From the NCBI GenBank assembly GCA_944383965.1, contig CALWRQ010000017.1:1-34178 (forward strand): a stretch of DNA of 34,178 nt, in the 5' to 3' direction. Numbering within the stretch: the stretch's first letter is position 1; each line of letters starts with the position of its first letter. The position numbers and the translations under genes were made by a program. The notes under the pieces were generated by a model. The model had not been told where the DNA came from and ran no database searches. It saw only the letters and a list, made by a program, of their open reading frames with translations. The stretch comes from an uncultured Lachnospiraceae bacterium (GTDB lineage: Bacteria; Bacillota; Clostridia; Lachnospirales; Lachnospiraceae). Positions 1-9,451 of this stretch are shown one piece after another.

Positions 1-36
1 TTTCAAATACTTTTCATTGTCAAATCCAATTCGCAT
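1..36 (-). CDS. DUF1846 family protein, N-terminal 12 codons only
   Basis: This is the start of a leftward gene that runs off the window. The minus strand has a GGAGG ribosome site at about 43-47, then ATG at 36-34 and the peptide MRIGFDNEKYLK. That peptide closely resembles the usual N-terminus of DUF1846 proteins as I remember them (M-K/R-IGFDNEKYL). The family's role is not well established. The gene is divergent from the alkD-like gene at 202, and the 165 bases between them hold promoters for both directions. Only twelve residues are visible, so the call rests on this short match and the good ribosome site. Confidence 0.65.
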   Translation of the reverse strand, partial: MRIGFDNEKYLK

Positions 37-82
37 ATCCTGCCTCCATCTATGGTAAATTAATAAGTGCTCATAAAGTAAT

Positions 83-112
83 AATATAACATAACAGCTG
101 CGGGGAGAGCAA
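83..112 (-). promoter_or_regulatory. Candidate promoter for the leftward DUF1846 gene
   Basis: On the minus strand TTGCTC (112-107) is followed after 18 bases by TATATT (88-83), about 45 bases upstream of the ATG at 36. Spacing and sequence are acceptable for a vegetative sigma-A promoter but not perfect. Confidence 0.4.
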
Positions 113-128
113 TGGAAAAATGAGAAAT

Positions 129-156
129 TTGAAAATCTGAGAATTTATGTTATAAT
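129..156 (+). promoter_or_regulatory. Sigma-A promoter for the alkD-like gene
   Basis: TTGAAA at 129-134, a 16-base spacer and a perfect TATAAT at 151-156, with an extended -10 TG at 148-149. It lies about 45 bases upstream of the ATG at 202 in an AT-rich stretch. This is one of the best vegetative promoter matches in the window. Confidence 0.7.
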
Positions 157-201
157 GGGAACATTACAGCCATATCAGAACGGTACGGGGGAGAGAAGCA
201 G

Positions 202-885
202 ATGGAGATCAAAAAGAGGCTGCAGGAGCTGGCGGAGCCGGAGTATGCGGCTTTTCATGGAAGCCTGCTGCCTGGAGTGACAGATATTCTGGGAGTACGG
301 ATACCGGTTCTGCGGAAGCTGGCTAAGGAGATCCTGGCCTCCGACTGGAGGGGATTTCTGGACCGGGCGTCTGAGGGAACCTATGAAGAGAGACAGCTTC
401 AGGGATTGGTACTGGCCGGAGCATGGCGGAAAATGGAACCGGAAGAGCTGTTTGCCAGAACGGCGGAATTTGTTCCTAAAATTGATAACTGGGCAGTCTG
501 TGATGTGTTCTGCGGTTCTTATAAGGCGGCGGACGGAAAGCTGAGCAGCCAGGTATGGCAGTTTGTCAGACCGTATTTCCGGAGCAGCCGGGAGTATGAG
601 CTGCGCTTTGCGGTAGTCATGGCGCTGTCTCACTACTGCAGAGAGGAATATGCGGGGGAGATTTTTTCTCTGCTGGATGGGATCAGCAGTGAGGATTACT
701 ATGTGCGGATGGCGGAGGCATGGGCCGTTTCTGTATTTTTTGTAAAGCTCCCGGAGCTTGCCTGGGAGTATCTGAAGGAGAACCGGCTGGATGACTGGAC
801 TTATAATAAAGCGCTGCAGAAGATCACGGAATCCCTCCGTGTGGACAGGGAAACGAAGAACAGAATCCGTGCCATGAAGCGGTGA
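202..885 (+). CDS. DNA alkylation repair protein (AlkD-like DNA glycosylase)
   Basis: A 227-residue HEAT-like-repeat protein of the DNA alkylation repair family. AlkD enzymes excise positively charged alkylated bases such as 7-methylguanine and 3-methyladenine by binding the backbone around the lesion rather than flipping the base. The sequence has the family N-terminus (GVRIPVLRKLAKEI near residues 31-44), and the Trp-x3-Asp pair of the active site is visible as W97 and D101 (NWAVCD). Further conserved pieces are ELRFAVVMALSHY and MAEAWAVSVFF. The length is typical. The ATG at 202 follows a GGGGAGAG ribosome site. Its own promoter lies just upstream, and it may be co-transcribed with the aminopeptidase gene 33 bases downstream. 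Family assignment is firm; substrate range is inferred. Confidence 0.9.
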   Translation: MEIKKRLQELAEPEYAAFHGSLLPGVTDILGVRIPVLRKLAKEILASDWRGFLDRASEGTYEERQLQGLVLAGAWRKMEPEELFARTAEFVPKIDNWAVCDVFCGSYKAADGKLSSQVWQFVRPYFRSSREYELRFAVVMALSHYCREEYAGEIFSLLDGISSEDYYVRMAEAWAVSVFFVKLPELAWEYLKENRLDDWTYNKALQKITESLRVDRETKNRIRAMKR

Positions 886-918
886 CATTGCAGCGGACAG
901 AAAGGAAGAGGAAAAGAT

Positions 919-1671
919 ATGAAACCGATTATCAAAACGGCAGCTCAGGTGGAAAAGATCCGCCGGGCCGGAGAGATCAATACAATGGTGCTGGATGCAG
1001 TGGATGCCATGATCCGGGAAGGAATTTCCACAGAGGATATTAACCGTACCGTTCATCAGAAGACCCTGGAGCTGGGAGGAGTGCCGGCACCTCTGAATTT
1101 TGAGGGATTTCCCAAAAGTGTCTGTACGTCTGTCAATGATATCGTATGCCACGGAATTCCGTCGGAGGATGTGATTCTTGCAGACGGGGACATTATCAAT
1201 GTGGATGTGACTACGATTGTAGATGGCTATTATGCAGATGCGTCCAGGATGTACTGCATCGGATCTGTCAGTCCGGAAGCGAGAAAGCTGGTGGATGTGA
1301 CAAAGGAATGTCTGGAGCTGAGCCTGAAGGCGGTGCATCCGGGAGGATATCTGAATGAGATCGGGGCGATCATCCAGGAGCATGCGGAAAAAAACGGCTT
1401 TTCCGTAGTGCCGGATATCTGCGGACACGGAGTGGGACTGGATTTTCATGAATCTCCGCTGGTTTTTCATATTAAAAGGCGGGGGCGGGGACCGAAGCTG
1501 GAACCGGGAATGATCTTCACCATTGAACCTATGATCAACAGCGGGGAAAGCGACTGGTTTATTGATGAGGATGACGGCTGGACGGTATGGACAGAGGACG
1601 GAAGCCTGTCTGCCCAGTGGGAATATACGGTCCTGGTCACGGAAAACGGATATGAGATCCTGGCAAAATAG
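919..1671 (+). CDS. map: Methionine aminopeptidase, type I
   Basis: A 250-residue cytoplasmic metallopeptidase that removes the initiator methionine from nascent proteins. All expected metal and catalytic residues are present: H78 (CHGIP), D96 (NVDVT), D107 (YYADAS), H170 (CGHGVG), E203 (FTIEPM) and E235 (QWEYTV), which matches the spacing of the E. coli enzyme. There is no N-terminal zinc-finger extension. In many Firmicutes one map copy sits in the ribosomal protein operon. This stand-alone copy beside a DNA repair gene is therefore probably a second paralogue, though that cannot be seen here. The ATG at 919 follows GGAAGAGG and lies 33 bases after the alkD-like stop codon. Confidence 0.93.
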   Translation: MKPIIKTAAQVEKIRRAGEINTMVLDAVDAMIREGISTEDINRTVHQKTLELGGVPAPLNFEGFPKSVCTSVNDIVCHGIPSEDVILADGDIINVDVTTIVDGYYADASRMYCIGSVSPEARKLVDVTKECLELSLKAVHPGGYLNEIGAIIQEHAEKNGFSVVPDICGHGVGLDFHESPLVFHIKRRGRGPKLEPGMIFTIEPMINSGESDWFIDEDDGWTVWTEDGSLSAQWEYTVLVTENGYEILAK

Positions 1672-1738
1672 GAGATTCTGAATATTCAGAGGCGGAAGAT
1701 CAGGCGGTACAGGATCAGAGTACGGAAAGGTGGAAACG

Positions 1739-3175
1739 ATGAGGAAGTGGCTGTTATTGGGGATCTGCTTGCTGGCGCTCGCCGGCTGCAGGCGGTATGA
1801 GGCGCCGGAGGAGACTGTTTCTCCGTCGGAGGAGACAGCGGAGCTGGCACCGGCAGCTGCCGGGGGAGAGGAGCTGGCGGCTGAAAGCAGTCCGCAGGCG
1901 GAAACTGCTGCAGCAAAGGAAACGGACAGGGAACCGGTTCAGGTAAAGGGGATTTATCTCAGCGCCCCGGCTGCAGGAAACAGGGAGATGATGGATAAGA
2001 TCCTTTCCAGAGTGGACGGATCGGAGCTGAATGCAGTTGTTATCGATCTGAAGGACGATAACGGGCGGGTGACCTGCCCGATGGATTCTCCCATTGTAAC
2101 GGAAACGGAGGCAAGCAAATCTTATGTGGCGGATATGCGGGAACTGATCCGGGAACTGAAAGAGGAGCACGGACTTTACGTGATTGCCCGGGTCGTTGCG
2201 TTCCGGGATCCGTGGCTGGCAGAGAAGAAACCGGAATGGTGTCTGAAACTGTCTGACGGATCCGTATTCAGAGACCGCTCCGGTCTGGCGTGGATCAACC
2301 CCTATAAAAAAGAGGTCTGGGATTATCTGGTGGAAATCGGAACTCAGGCAGCCGATATGGGATTTGATGAGGTACAGTTTGATTACATCCGTTTCTGTAC
2401 GGAAAAGGGAGTGGGGGATGTGGTATTCGATGAGGCGGATACCATGGGCCGCTCAAAAACGGATGTGATCACAGAGTTTACGGCTTATGCCTATGACAGG
2501 CTGTCTCCTCAGGGGATTTTTGTGTCAGCGGATGTGTTCGGAGCGATCATCGGAAGTGAGATCGATGCACAGTCTGTGGGACAGATTTACGGAGAGATGG
2601 CCGGACATCTGGATTACATCTGTCCCATGATCTATCCTTCCCATTACGGAGACGGGAATTTCGGCATTGACCATCCGGATACCGAGCCGTATGCAACCGT
2701 GCTGGCAGCGCTGCAGGGATCGGTGCGGGAACTGACAGCCTATGAACAGGAAGGCAGGAAACTGGCTGCAGTCCGTCCCTGGCTCCAGGATTTTACCGCA
2801 TCGTATCTGAAAAATCACATTGAATACGGACCGGAGGAGATCCGTGCACAGATTCAGGCTACCTATGATGCCGGATATGACGAATGGATGCTTTGGTCTG
2901 CTGCCTGCAGCTACACCTGGGATGGGCTGAAGGGGCAGGAAGAAGCCAGGGAGGAACGGGAATCCATTGCCCAGGCCAGAGAGAGATCTGCGGAACGTGC
3001 AGCTTCTGCTCCGGGAGAGAACGGAACGGGAACTCCGGAGGAAAACAGCGATTTCTTTTCTGCAGGAGCCAGCTCCGGGCCGGCCCCGGAACTGGAAAGC
3101 ATGCCGGAACTTCCGGATCACGTTTCCCCGGCCGGTTCCCCAGATCAGAGGAAGAAGGGGGATGCCCGACAGTGA
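1739..3175 (+). CDS. Lipoprotein with DUF4015 putative glycoside hydrolase domain
   Basis: A secreted, membrane-anchored protein of 478 residues. The N-terminus MRKW plus a hydrophobic stretch ending in LALAGC is a clear lipoprotein signal, with the lipidated Cys at residue 16. A Glu/Ala-rich linker follows. From about residue 62 there is a TIM-barrel-like domain (KGIYLSAPAAG; VVIDLKDDNG; VIARVVAFRDPW; FDEVQFDYIRF; YICPMIYPSHYG) characteristic of the DUF4015 putative glycosyl hydrolase family. After about residue 400 there is a charged, then Pro/Ser-rich, low-complexity tail. I chose the ATG at 1739 over an in-frame GTG at 1730 because the GTG is part of the AAGGTGG ribosome site. No substrate is known. 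A role in cell-wall or surface polysaccharide turnover is a guess. Confidence 0.85.
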   Translation: MRKWLLLGICLLALAGCRRYEAPEETVSPSEETAELAPAAAGGEELAAESSPQAETAAAKETDREPVQVKGIYLSAPAAGNREMMDKILSRVDGSELNAVVIDLKDDNGRVTCPMDSPIVTETEASKSYVADMRELIRELKEEHGLYVIARVVAFRDPWLAEKKPEWCLKLSDGSVFRDRSGLAWINPYKKEVWDYLVEIGTQAADMGFDEVQFDYIRFCTEKGVGDVVFDEADTMGRSKTDVITEFTAYAYDRLSPQGIFVSADVFGAIIGSEIDAQSVGQIYGEMAGHLDYICPMIYPSHYGDGNFGIDHPDTEPYATVLAALQGSVRELTAYEQEGRKLAAVRPWLQDFTASYLKNHIEYGPEEIRAQIQATYDAGYDEWMLWSAACSYTWDGLKGQEEAREERESIAQARERSAERAASAPGENGTGTPEENSDFFSAGASSGPAPELESMPELPDHVSPAGSPDQRKKGDARQ

Positions 3176-3214
3176 TCCCTCAGATGCAGATGGATTGACA
3201 GGAGGAGAAAAACA

Positions 3215-3763
3215 TTGACAGAGTCCAGAAGAAAGCCTGCGCCGGGAGAATGTTACCGGCATTTCAAGAATAAACTGTATCAGATCATTGCGGTGGCGGA
3301 GCACACGGAAACGGGGGAGGAACTGGTGGTCTACCAGGCTCTGTACGGAGATTTCCGCGTATTTGCCAGACCGCTTTCCATGTTCCTCAGTCCGGTGGAC
3401 AGAGAAAAATATCCGGATGCTTCGCAGGAATACAGATTTGAATGGGTGGACAAGTCATCTCTGGCGGAGACAGATGAGAAAACGGATTCTCCGGCAGAAG
3501 AACGGTGCGGCGGGGAAGAGGCCTGCGCAGATACACCGGCGGGAGACAACTTCATTCTTCGGTTTTTCGATGAAGAGAGCCTTGAGGGAAAATGGAAGCT
3601 TCTGGACCGGGAAGGAGAACTTCTCACGGAGGAGACCCTGGAGATTATCTGTGGGGGAATGGAGATTCCCTGCGGAGGCGGAGGCAGGGAGGAACTGCTT
3701 TACGGGCTGAAGCGCTGGCTGGAAACTCAGATGAAATATGACGGAAACCGGCTGAGGAGGTAG
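3215..3763 (+). CDS. DUF1653 domain protein
   Basis: A 182-residue protein starting at TTG 3215, seven bases after a strong GGAGGAG ribosome site. The first 75 residues hold the DUF1653 fold signature: [15 protein letters not shown], then [10 protein letters not shown], then a conserved [12 protein letters not shown]1653 domains are small, of unknown function, and usually make up a whole protein of 70-90 residues. Here about 100 additional residues follow, first an acidic linker and then a segment containing [17 protein letters not shown] that I do not recognise. It lies 39 bases after the lipoprotein gene and 2 bases before uvrC, so it is probably co-transcribed with both. Confidence 0.8.
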   Translation: MTESRRKPAPGECYRHFKNKLYQIIAVAEHTETGEELVVYQALYGDFRVFARPLSMFLSPVDREKYPDASQEYRFEWVDKSSLAETDEKTDSPAEERCGGEEACADTPAGDNFILRFFDEESLEGKWKLLDREGELLTEETLEIICGGMEIPCGGGGREELLYGLKRWLETQMKYDGNRLRR

Positions 3764-3765
3764 TC

Positions 3766-5622
3766 ATGTTCAATATTGAGGAAGAACTGAAAAAACTTCC
3801 GGCTCAGCCGGGAGTGTATCTGATGCATGATGCCAGGGATGAGATCATCTATGTGGGAAAGGCTGTCAGTCTGAAGAACCGGGTGCGTCAGTATTTTCAG
3901 AGCAGCCGGAACAAAACGGCCAAGATCGAACAGATGGTATCCCGGATTGCCAGATTTGAGTATATCATCACGGACTCCGAACTGGAGGCTCTGGTTCTCG
4001 AATGCAATCTGATCAAGGAATACCGGCCCCGATACAATACCATGCTCAAGGATGACAAATCCTATCCTTATATAAAAGTGACAGTCGGAGAACCTTTTCC
4101 TCGGGTGCTTTTCTCCAGACAGATGAAAAAGGACAAGAGCCGGTATTTCGGACCCTATACCAGTGCGGGAGCCGTAAAGGATACCATTGATCTGATCCAT
4201 AAGCTTTACAGGATCCGCACCTGCAGCCGGTCGCTTCCGAAAGATACAGGCAAGGAAAGGCCGTGTCTGAATTATCATATCAAGCAGTGCGATGCCCCGT
4301 GCCAGGGTTATATCAGCCAGGAAGCCTACAGAGAAAATGTGGAGCAGGCGGTGGAATTTCTGAACGGAAAATATGACAGGATCCTGAAGCGGCTGGAAAA
4401 AGATATGATGGACGCTTCGGATGCCATGGACTATGAGAAGGCCATTGAGTACAGAGATCTTCTGAACAGTGTGAAGAAAGTGGCCCAGAAGCAGAAGATC
4501 ACCAGCAGTTCCATGGACGACCGGGATGTGATTGCCATGGCCCGGGACGGAGAGGATGCGGTAGTGCAGGTGTTCTTTATCCGGGAGGGCAAACTGATCG
4601 GAAGAGAGCACTTCCATCTGCGTACGGATGTGGAGGAAACGGTATCCCAGATTCTGACCTGTTTTGTGAAGCAGTTCTATTCCGGAGCGCCCTTTGTACC
4701 CAGAGAGCTGTGGGTTCAGGAGGAACTGGAGGAAGAAGAGACGATCGGCCAGTGGCTGTCGGTAAAGAAGGGCCATAAAGTTCACATAACCGTACCCAAA
4801 AAGGGGGAAAAGGAACGGCTGGTGGAGCTGGCCCAGAAAAATGCAGCTATGGTGCTGGAACAGGACAGAGAAAAGATCAAACGGGAAGAGCTTCGGACGA
4901 TCGGAGCCATGAACCAGATCGGGGACTGGCTGGGACTGAACTGGGTACGGCGGATAGAGGCATATGATATCTCCAACATCAGCGGATTTGACTCGGTAGG
5001 ATCCATGGTGGTCTACGAGGACGGCCGCCCGAAAAGGAATGATTATCGAAAGTTCAGGATCAAGTGGGTGAAGGGAGCCAACGATTATGCTTCCATGCGG
5101 GAGGTCCTCATGCGGCGTTTTACTCACGGCCTGGAGGAACATGAAAAGTTTCGGGAACAGGGAGTGGAAGCCGAGTACGGCAGCTTTACCCGCTTCCCCG
5201 ATCTGATCATGATGGACGGAGGAAAAGGCCAGGTCAACGTAGCCCTGGAGGTTCTGGAGGAACTGGGGCTTCAGATTCCTGTATGCGGAATGGTGAAAGA
5301 TGAGAATCACCGGACCAGAGGACTGTATTATCATAATGAAGAGATTCCCATTGACCGGCATTCAGAAGGGTTCCAGCTGATCACCAGGATCCAGGATGAA
5401 GCCCATCGCTTTGCCATTGAATACCACAGAAGCCTGAGGAGCAAAGGCCAGGTTCGCTCCGTGCTGGATGATATAGAAGGAATCGGAGCCACAAGGAGAA
5501 AGGCGCTGATGCGGCATTTCAAATCTGTGGAGGCAGTGAAGGAGGCAGACGTGGAGACGCTGAGTCAGGTTCCTGGCATGAACCGGCGTGCGGCGGAAAG
5601 CGTCTGGAATTTTTTCCACTGA
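3766..5622 (+). CDS. uvrC: Excinuclease ABC subunit C
   Basis: A 618-residue UvrC, the nuclease that makes both incisions around a lesion once UvrAB has located it. Domains in order are an N-terminal GIY-YIG nuclease ([19 protein letters not shown], from residue 15), a UVR motif that contacts UvrB (near residues 203-238, [10 protein letters not shown]), the RNase H-like C-terminal endonuclease ([22 protein letters not shown]), and tandem helix-hairpin-helix motifs ([22 protein letters not shown]). Length is typical. The ATG at 3766 is preceded by GAGGAGG and nearly abuts the DUF1653 gene. Confidence 0.97.
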   Translation: MFNIEEELKKLPAQPGVYLMHDARDEIIYVGKAVSLKNRVRQYFQSSRNKTAKIEQMVSRIARFEYIITDSELEALVLECNLIKEYRPRYNTMLKDDKSYPYIKVTVGEPFPRVLFSRQMKKDKSRYFGPYTSAGAVKDTIDLIHKLYRIRTCSRSLPKDTGKERPCLNYHIKQCDAPCQGYISQEAYRENVEQAVEFLNGKYDRILKRLEKDMMDASDAMDYEKAIEYRDLLNSVKKVAQKQKITSSSMDDRDVIAMARDGEDAVVQVFFIREGKLIGREHFHLRTDVEETVSQILTCFVKQFYSGAPFVPRELWVQEELEEEETIGQWLSVKKGHKVHITVPKKGEKERLVELAQKNAAMVLEQDREKIKREELRTIGAMNQIGDWLGLNWVRRIEAYDISNISGFDSVGSMVVYEDGRPKRNDYRKFRIKWVKGANDYASMREVLMRRFTHGLEEHEKFREQGVEAEYGSFTRFPDLIMMDGGKGQVNVALEVLEELGLQIPVCGMVKDENHRTRGLYYHNEEIPIDRHSEGFQLITRIQDEAHRFAIEYHRSLRSKGQVRSVLDDIEGIGATRRKALMRHFKSVEAVKEADVETLSQVPGMNRRAAESVWNFFH

Positions 5623-5698
5623 ATGTTTCCGTAATGACAACTGCAGGAATTTATGATAGGATAAGACACAGATAAGCGCGGATAAAGGAGGAGGCCAT

Positions 5699-6625
5699 AT
5701 GCAAGGAGTTACGATTACGGAATTGATACAGAAATTCCAGCTGAAAAATATCACCCCCGGGATCGATACGGACAATACCGTTCTTACCCATCCGGAGGTA
5801 AACCGTCCGGCCCTTCAGCTGGCGGGATTTTTTGACCATTTTGACAATGAACGGGTGCAGATCATCGGATATGTGGAGCAGGCTTATATTTCCACCATGG
5901 AGCATGAGATCAAGGTAAAGAGGTATGAGCAGCTGGTTTCCAGCAAGATTCCATGCATCCTGTACAGCAGGGGAATGATGCCTGATGAGGAAATGACTAC
6001 CATCTGCAATTATTACGGCGTGCCCTGTCTGGTATCCGAGAAGGCGACTTCAGATCTGATGGCAGAAGTGATCCGCTGGCTGAAAGTGAAACTGGCTCCT
6101 ATGATCAGCATTCACGGTGTGCTGGTGGATGTATTCGGAGAAGGCGTCCTGATCATGGGAGAGAGCGGAATCGGAAAAAGTGAGGCGGCTCTGGAGCTGA
6201 TCAAGCGGGGACACCGTCTGGTAACAGACGATGTGGTGGAGATCCGGAAGGTCAGCGACGATACGCTTATCGGCTCTGCTCCGGATATTACCAAACATTT
6301 CATTGAGCTGAGAGGAATCGGTATCATTGATGTAAAGGCCCTGTTCGGCGTGGAGAGCGTGAAGGATACCCAGCAGATCGATATGGTCATCAAGCTGGAG
6401 GACTGGGATAAGGATAAAGAGTATGACCGGCTGGGTCTGGAGGATCAGTATACGGAATTTCTGGGGAACCGGGTGGTCTGCCATTCCATTCCCATCCGTC
6501 CGGGCCGGAATCTGGCGATCATTGTAGAGTCTGCTTCCGTTAACTACCGGCAGAAAAAGATGGGATATAATGCGGCGCAGGAGCTTTACCGCAGAGTACA
6601 GGCTAATTTTGCCCGTACGAACTGA
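5699..6625 (+). CDS. hprK: HPr kinase/phosphorylase
   Basis: A 308-residue bifunctional enzyme that phosphorylates Ser46 of HPr or Crh with ATP and also removes the phosphate. It is the sensor step of carbon catabolite repression in Firmicutes. The Walker A loop GESGIGKS is at residues 154-161, the conserved His lies in SIHGVLVD (H139), and the signature ELRGIGIIDV follows. Its probable substrate, a Crh-like protein, is encoded four genes downstream at 9452. An AGGAGGAGG ribosome site precedes the ATG. It begins the hprK-murB-rapZ-whiA-crh run; I see no convincing promoter in the 76 bases after uvrC. Confidence 0.97.
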   Translation: MQGVTITELIQKFQLKNITPGIDTDNTVLTHPEVNRPALQLAGFFDHFDNERVQIIGYVEQAYISTMEHEIKVKRYEQLVSSKIPCILYSRGMMPDEEMTTICNYYGVPCLVSEKATSDLMAEVIRWLKVKLAPMISIHGVLVDVFGEGVLIMGESGIGKSEAALELIKRGHRLVTDDVVEIRKVSDDTLIGSAPDITKHFIELRGIGIIDVKALFGVESVKDTQQIDMVIKLEDWDKDKEYDRLGLEDQYTEFLGNRVVCHSIPIRPGRNLAIIVESASVNYRQKKMGYNAAQELYRRVQANFARTN

Positions 6626-6648
6626 CGGAAAGGGCCAGAAGGAGAATT

Positions 6649-7584
6649 ATGGAACGATTTTTGGAGGAACTGATCCGGGCCGTGGGAACAGAAAGGGTGA
6701 AGACCATGGAGCCTATGGGAAATCACGTTACCTTTCGAGCCGGAGGAAAAGCGGACTATTTTGTTACCCCTGCAGGGGAGGAAGAACTGGCGGGAGCGGT
6801 GAATGCCTGCGCCCGCCACGGCATTCCGTTTTATATTCTTGGAAACGGCAGCAACCTTCTGGTAGGAGATCTGGGATATCACGGTGCGGTGATCCGTATG
6901 GGAGAAGCCTGGGATTTCAGCCGTTTTGACGGAAACAGAGTCCGTGCGGGAGCGGGAATCCTGCTTTCCAGGCTGGCTGCGGAATCCTGGAAACGATCTC
7001 TTGCGGGAATGGAAGCGGCTGCAGGAATTCCCGGAAGCCTGGGAGGAGCTCTTGTGATGAACGCGGGAGCGTATGGCTTTGAGATGAAAGATATTGTTCG
7101 CGGAGTCAGGATCATGGACCGGGAAGGAACGGTCCGGGAGATCTCTGCAGAGGAACTGGAGCTGGGGTACCGGAGAAGCGCCATTCCGGAACAGGGATGG
7201 ATCGTGCTGGAGGCGGAACTGGAGCTGCAGCCCGGAAACCGGGAGGAGATCCGGGCCAGGATGGATGATCTTGCAGCAAGAAGAAAGGAAAAACAGCCTC
7301 TGGAATATCCAAGTGCCGGAAGCACCTTTAAACGGCCGGAGGGGTATTTTGCAGGAAAACTGATCCAGGATGCGGGACTGCGAGGCTACCGGGTCGGAGA
7401 TGCCCAGGTATCAGAAAAACACTGCGGGTTTGTGATCAACCGGGGCCACGCCACGCCGGGACAGATTCTGCAGCTGTGCCGCGATGTGCAGGAAAAGGTG
7501 AAAGAACAGTTCGGCGTTTCCATGGAGCTTGAGGTACGCCTGCTGGGAGAATTTGAGGATCCGGAGGAAGGAATGCGGTCATGA
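6649..7584 (+). CDS. murB: UDP-N-acetylenolpyruvoylglucosamine reductase
   Basis: A 311-residue FAD- and NADPH-dependent reductase that makes UDP-MurNAc, the second committed step of peptidoglycan precursor synthesis. FAD-binding pieces (VTFRAGGKADYFV; ILGNGSNLLVGD; AAGIPGSLGGAL) lie in the first 130 residues. The C-terminal lobe has the proton-donor Ser in AGSTFKRP and the late Glu in SMELEVRLLG. Its length and the compact C-terminal lobe fit the type II MurB found in Firmicutes. The stop codon overlaps the rapZ start in an ATGA, so translation is coupled. Confidence 0.96.
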   Translation: MERFLEELIRAVGTERVKTMEPMGNHVTFRAGGKADYFVTPAGEEELAGAVNACARHGIPFYILGNGSNLLVGDLGYHGAVIRMGEAWDFSRFDGNRVRAGAGILLSRLAAESWKRSLAGMEAAAGIPGSLGGALVMNAGAYGFEMKDIVRGVRIMDREGTVREISAEELELGYRRSAIPEQGWIVLEAELELQPGNREEIRARMDDLAARRKEKQPLEYPSAGSTFKRPEGYFAGKLIQDAGLRGYRVGDAQVSEKHCGFVINRGHATPGQILQLCRDVQEKVKEQFGVSMELEVRLLGEFEDPEEGMRS

Positions 7585-8456
7585 GACTGGTGATCATAAC
7601 AGGAATGTCAGGGGCGGGAAAGACCGTGGCTTTGAAAATGTTTGAGGATCTTGGCTATTACTGCGTGGATAATATGCCGGTTCCCCTGATGGAAAAATTT
7701 GCCGATCTGCTGAGAGAAAACAAAGGGGAACCGGAACATGTGGCTATGGGAGTGGATATCCGCAGCGGGGATGAGTTTCCCCAGCTGCAGGAGATCCTGG
7801 ACCGCTGGAAACAGCGGCAGATCCCCTGTGAGATTCTCTTTCTGGATGCAGCAGACGACGTACTGATTAAAAGGTACAAGGAGACAAGAAGAAGCCACCC
7901 TCTGGCCGGAAACGGCCGGCTGGACAGAGGAATCGCCAGAGAACGGGAAAAGGTGGCATTTCTGAAAAAGCAGGCGGATTATATTCTGGATACCAGTACC
8001 CTGCTGACAAGAGAGCTGCGGGAGGAGCTGGCCAGAATTTTTTCGGGCGGAAAAAAGTACGAGAATCTGTTTGTGACCATATTGTCCTTCGGATTCAAGT
8101 ACGGGATCCCGGCGGACGCCGATCTGGTTTTCGATGTGCGCTTCCTTCCGAACCCTTATTATGAGGATGATCTGAAATATAAGACGGGAGAAACGGAAGA
8201 AGTCCAGAAATTTGTCATGCAGGGAGGAACCTGCGGGATTTTTCTGGAGAAACTTTATGATATGATGGAATTCCTGATCCCCAATTACATCAAGGAAGGA
8301 AAAAACCAGCTGGTGGTGGCGGTGGGCTGTACCGGGGGCAAGCACCGTTCCGTGACGGTGGCAAAGGCCCTTTACAGCCGCCTGGCACAGAAAAGTGAGC
8401 TGGGGCTGAAACTGGAGCACAGAGATATTGAAAAGGACAACAAACGGATAGGCTGA
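7581..8456 (+). CDS. rapZ: RapZ/YvcJ nucleotide-binding protein
   Basis: A 291-residue P-loop protein of the RapZ (YvcJ) family. The Walker A loop is GMSGAGKT at residues 8-15, and the conserved C-terminal segment has VGCTGGKHRSVTVA near the end. In E. coli RapZ is an adaptor that presents the GlmZ small RNA to RNase E and so links to cell-wall amino-sugar synthesis. In Bacillus, YvcJ binds and hydrolyses GTP and affects competence. Its place between murB and whiA is the usual Firmicutes context. It overlaps murB by 4 bases and is 8 bases from whiA, so no yvcK gene lies between them. Confidence 0.95.
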   Translation: MRLVIITGMSGAGKTVALKMFEDLGYYCVDNMPVPLMEKFADLLRENKGEPEHVAMGVDIRSGDEFPQLQEILDRWKQRQIPCEILFLDAADDVLIKRYKETRRSHPLAGNGRLDRGIAREREKVAFLKKQADYILDTSTLLTRELREELARIFSGGKKYENLFVTILSFGFKYGIPADADLVFDVRFLPNPYYEDDLKYKTGETEEVQKFVMQGGTCGIFLEKLYDMMEFLIPNYIKEGKNQLVVAVGCTGGKHRSVTVAKALYSRLAQKSELGLKLEHRDIEKDNKRIG

Positions 8457-8464
8457 GGTGAGCG

Positions 8465-9439
8465 ATGTCATTTTCTTCCAGAGTGAAAGAGGAGCTTTCC
8501 AGGCGGATCAGTCCCGCCAGACACTGCCAGATTGCGGAAATTGCGGCGATTATAAGCCTTTGCGGCCGGATTCAGATATCCGCTCAGGACCGGTACTGTA
8601 TGAAAATCCATACGGAAAATCTGGCAGTTGCAAGAAAGTACTTTACATTATTGAAAAAAACATTTAATATAGTTACGGATGTTTCCATACGTTGTAATGG
8701 ATACCTGAAGAAAAACCCCGTCTATACAGTGATTGTCAGAGAACATGAAGATGCTTACCGGGTTCTTCAGGCGACCAAGCTGCTGAACGGGGATGGAGAG
8801 ATCGCGGAAGACATGTCGGTTATGAGAAATGTGGTGATTCAGCAGGCCTGCTGCCGCCGGGCATTTCTCAGAGGCGCATTTCTGGCAGCGGGTTCCATCA
8901 GCGATCCGGAGCGGTTTTATCATTTTGAGATTGTCTGCACTGCGGAAGCGAAGGCCAGGCAGCTGAAGGACATTATCGGAACCTTCGGACTGGATGCCAA
9001 GATCGTTATGCGCAAAAGGTATTATGTGGTATATATCAAAGAGGGCAGTCAGATTGTGGATATTCTCAATGTCATGGAAGCACCCGTATCTCTCATGGAA
9101 CTGGAAAATATCCGGATTCTGAAAGAGATGAGAAACAGTGTCAACCGTCAGGTGAACTGTGAAACTGCCAACATCAACAAGACGGTGGCTGCTTCCGTAA
9201 AGCAGATAAGGGATATAGAGTATATCCGTGATACAATTGGCTTTGAGAGTCTTCCTGAGAATCTGGAGCAGATGGCCCAGGCAAGGCTGTTGAAGCCGGA
9301 TGCAACACTAAAGGAGCTTGGGGAAGCTCTTGACCCGCCTGTGGGGAAGTCTGGCGTCAATCACAGACTCCGCCGCCTCAGTGAGATAGCGGAAAAACTG
9401 AGGGAGCAGGCTCCGGAAACGCAGGTTTCCATGGAATGA
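8465..9439 (+). CDS. whiA: DNA-binding protein WhiA
   Basis: A 324-residue WhiA protein: a degenerate LAGLIDADG homing-endonuclease-like N-terminal domain (visible in RRAFLRGAFLAAGSIS near residues 133-148) and a C-terminal helix-turn-helix (LKELGEALDPPVGKSGVNHRLRRL). WhiA controls sporulation septation genes in Streptomyces and affects cell division and chromosome segregation in Bacillus. The catalytic residues of homing enzymes are not expected in this family. The ATG at 8465 follows GAGGTGAG, 8 bases after rapZ. Confidence 0.95.
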   Translation: MSFSSRVKEELSRRISPARHCQIAEIAAIISLCGRIQISAQDRYCMKIHTENLAVARKYFTLLKKTFNIVTDVSIRCNGYLKKNPVYTVIVREHEDAYRVLQATKLLNGDGEIAEDMSVMRNVVIQQACCRRAFLRGAFLAAGSISDPERFYHFEIVCTAEAKARQLKDIIGTFGLDAKIVMRKRYYVVYIKEGSQIVDILNVMEAPVSLMELENIRILKEMRNSVNRQVNCETANINKTVAASVKQIRDIEYIRDTIGFESLPENLEQMAQARLLKPDATLKELGEALDPPVGKSGVNHRLRRLSEIAEKLREQAPETQVSME

Positions 9440-9451
9440 GGAGGATTATGT

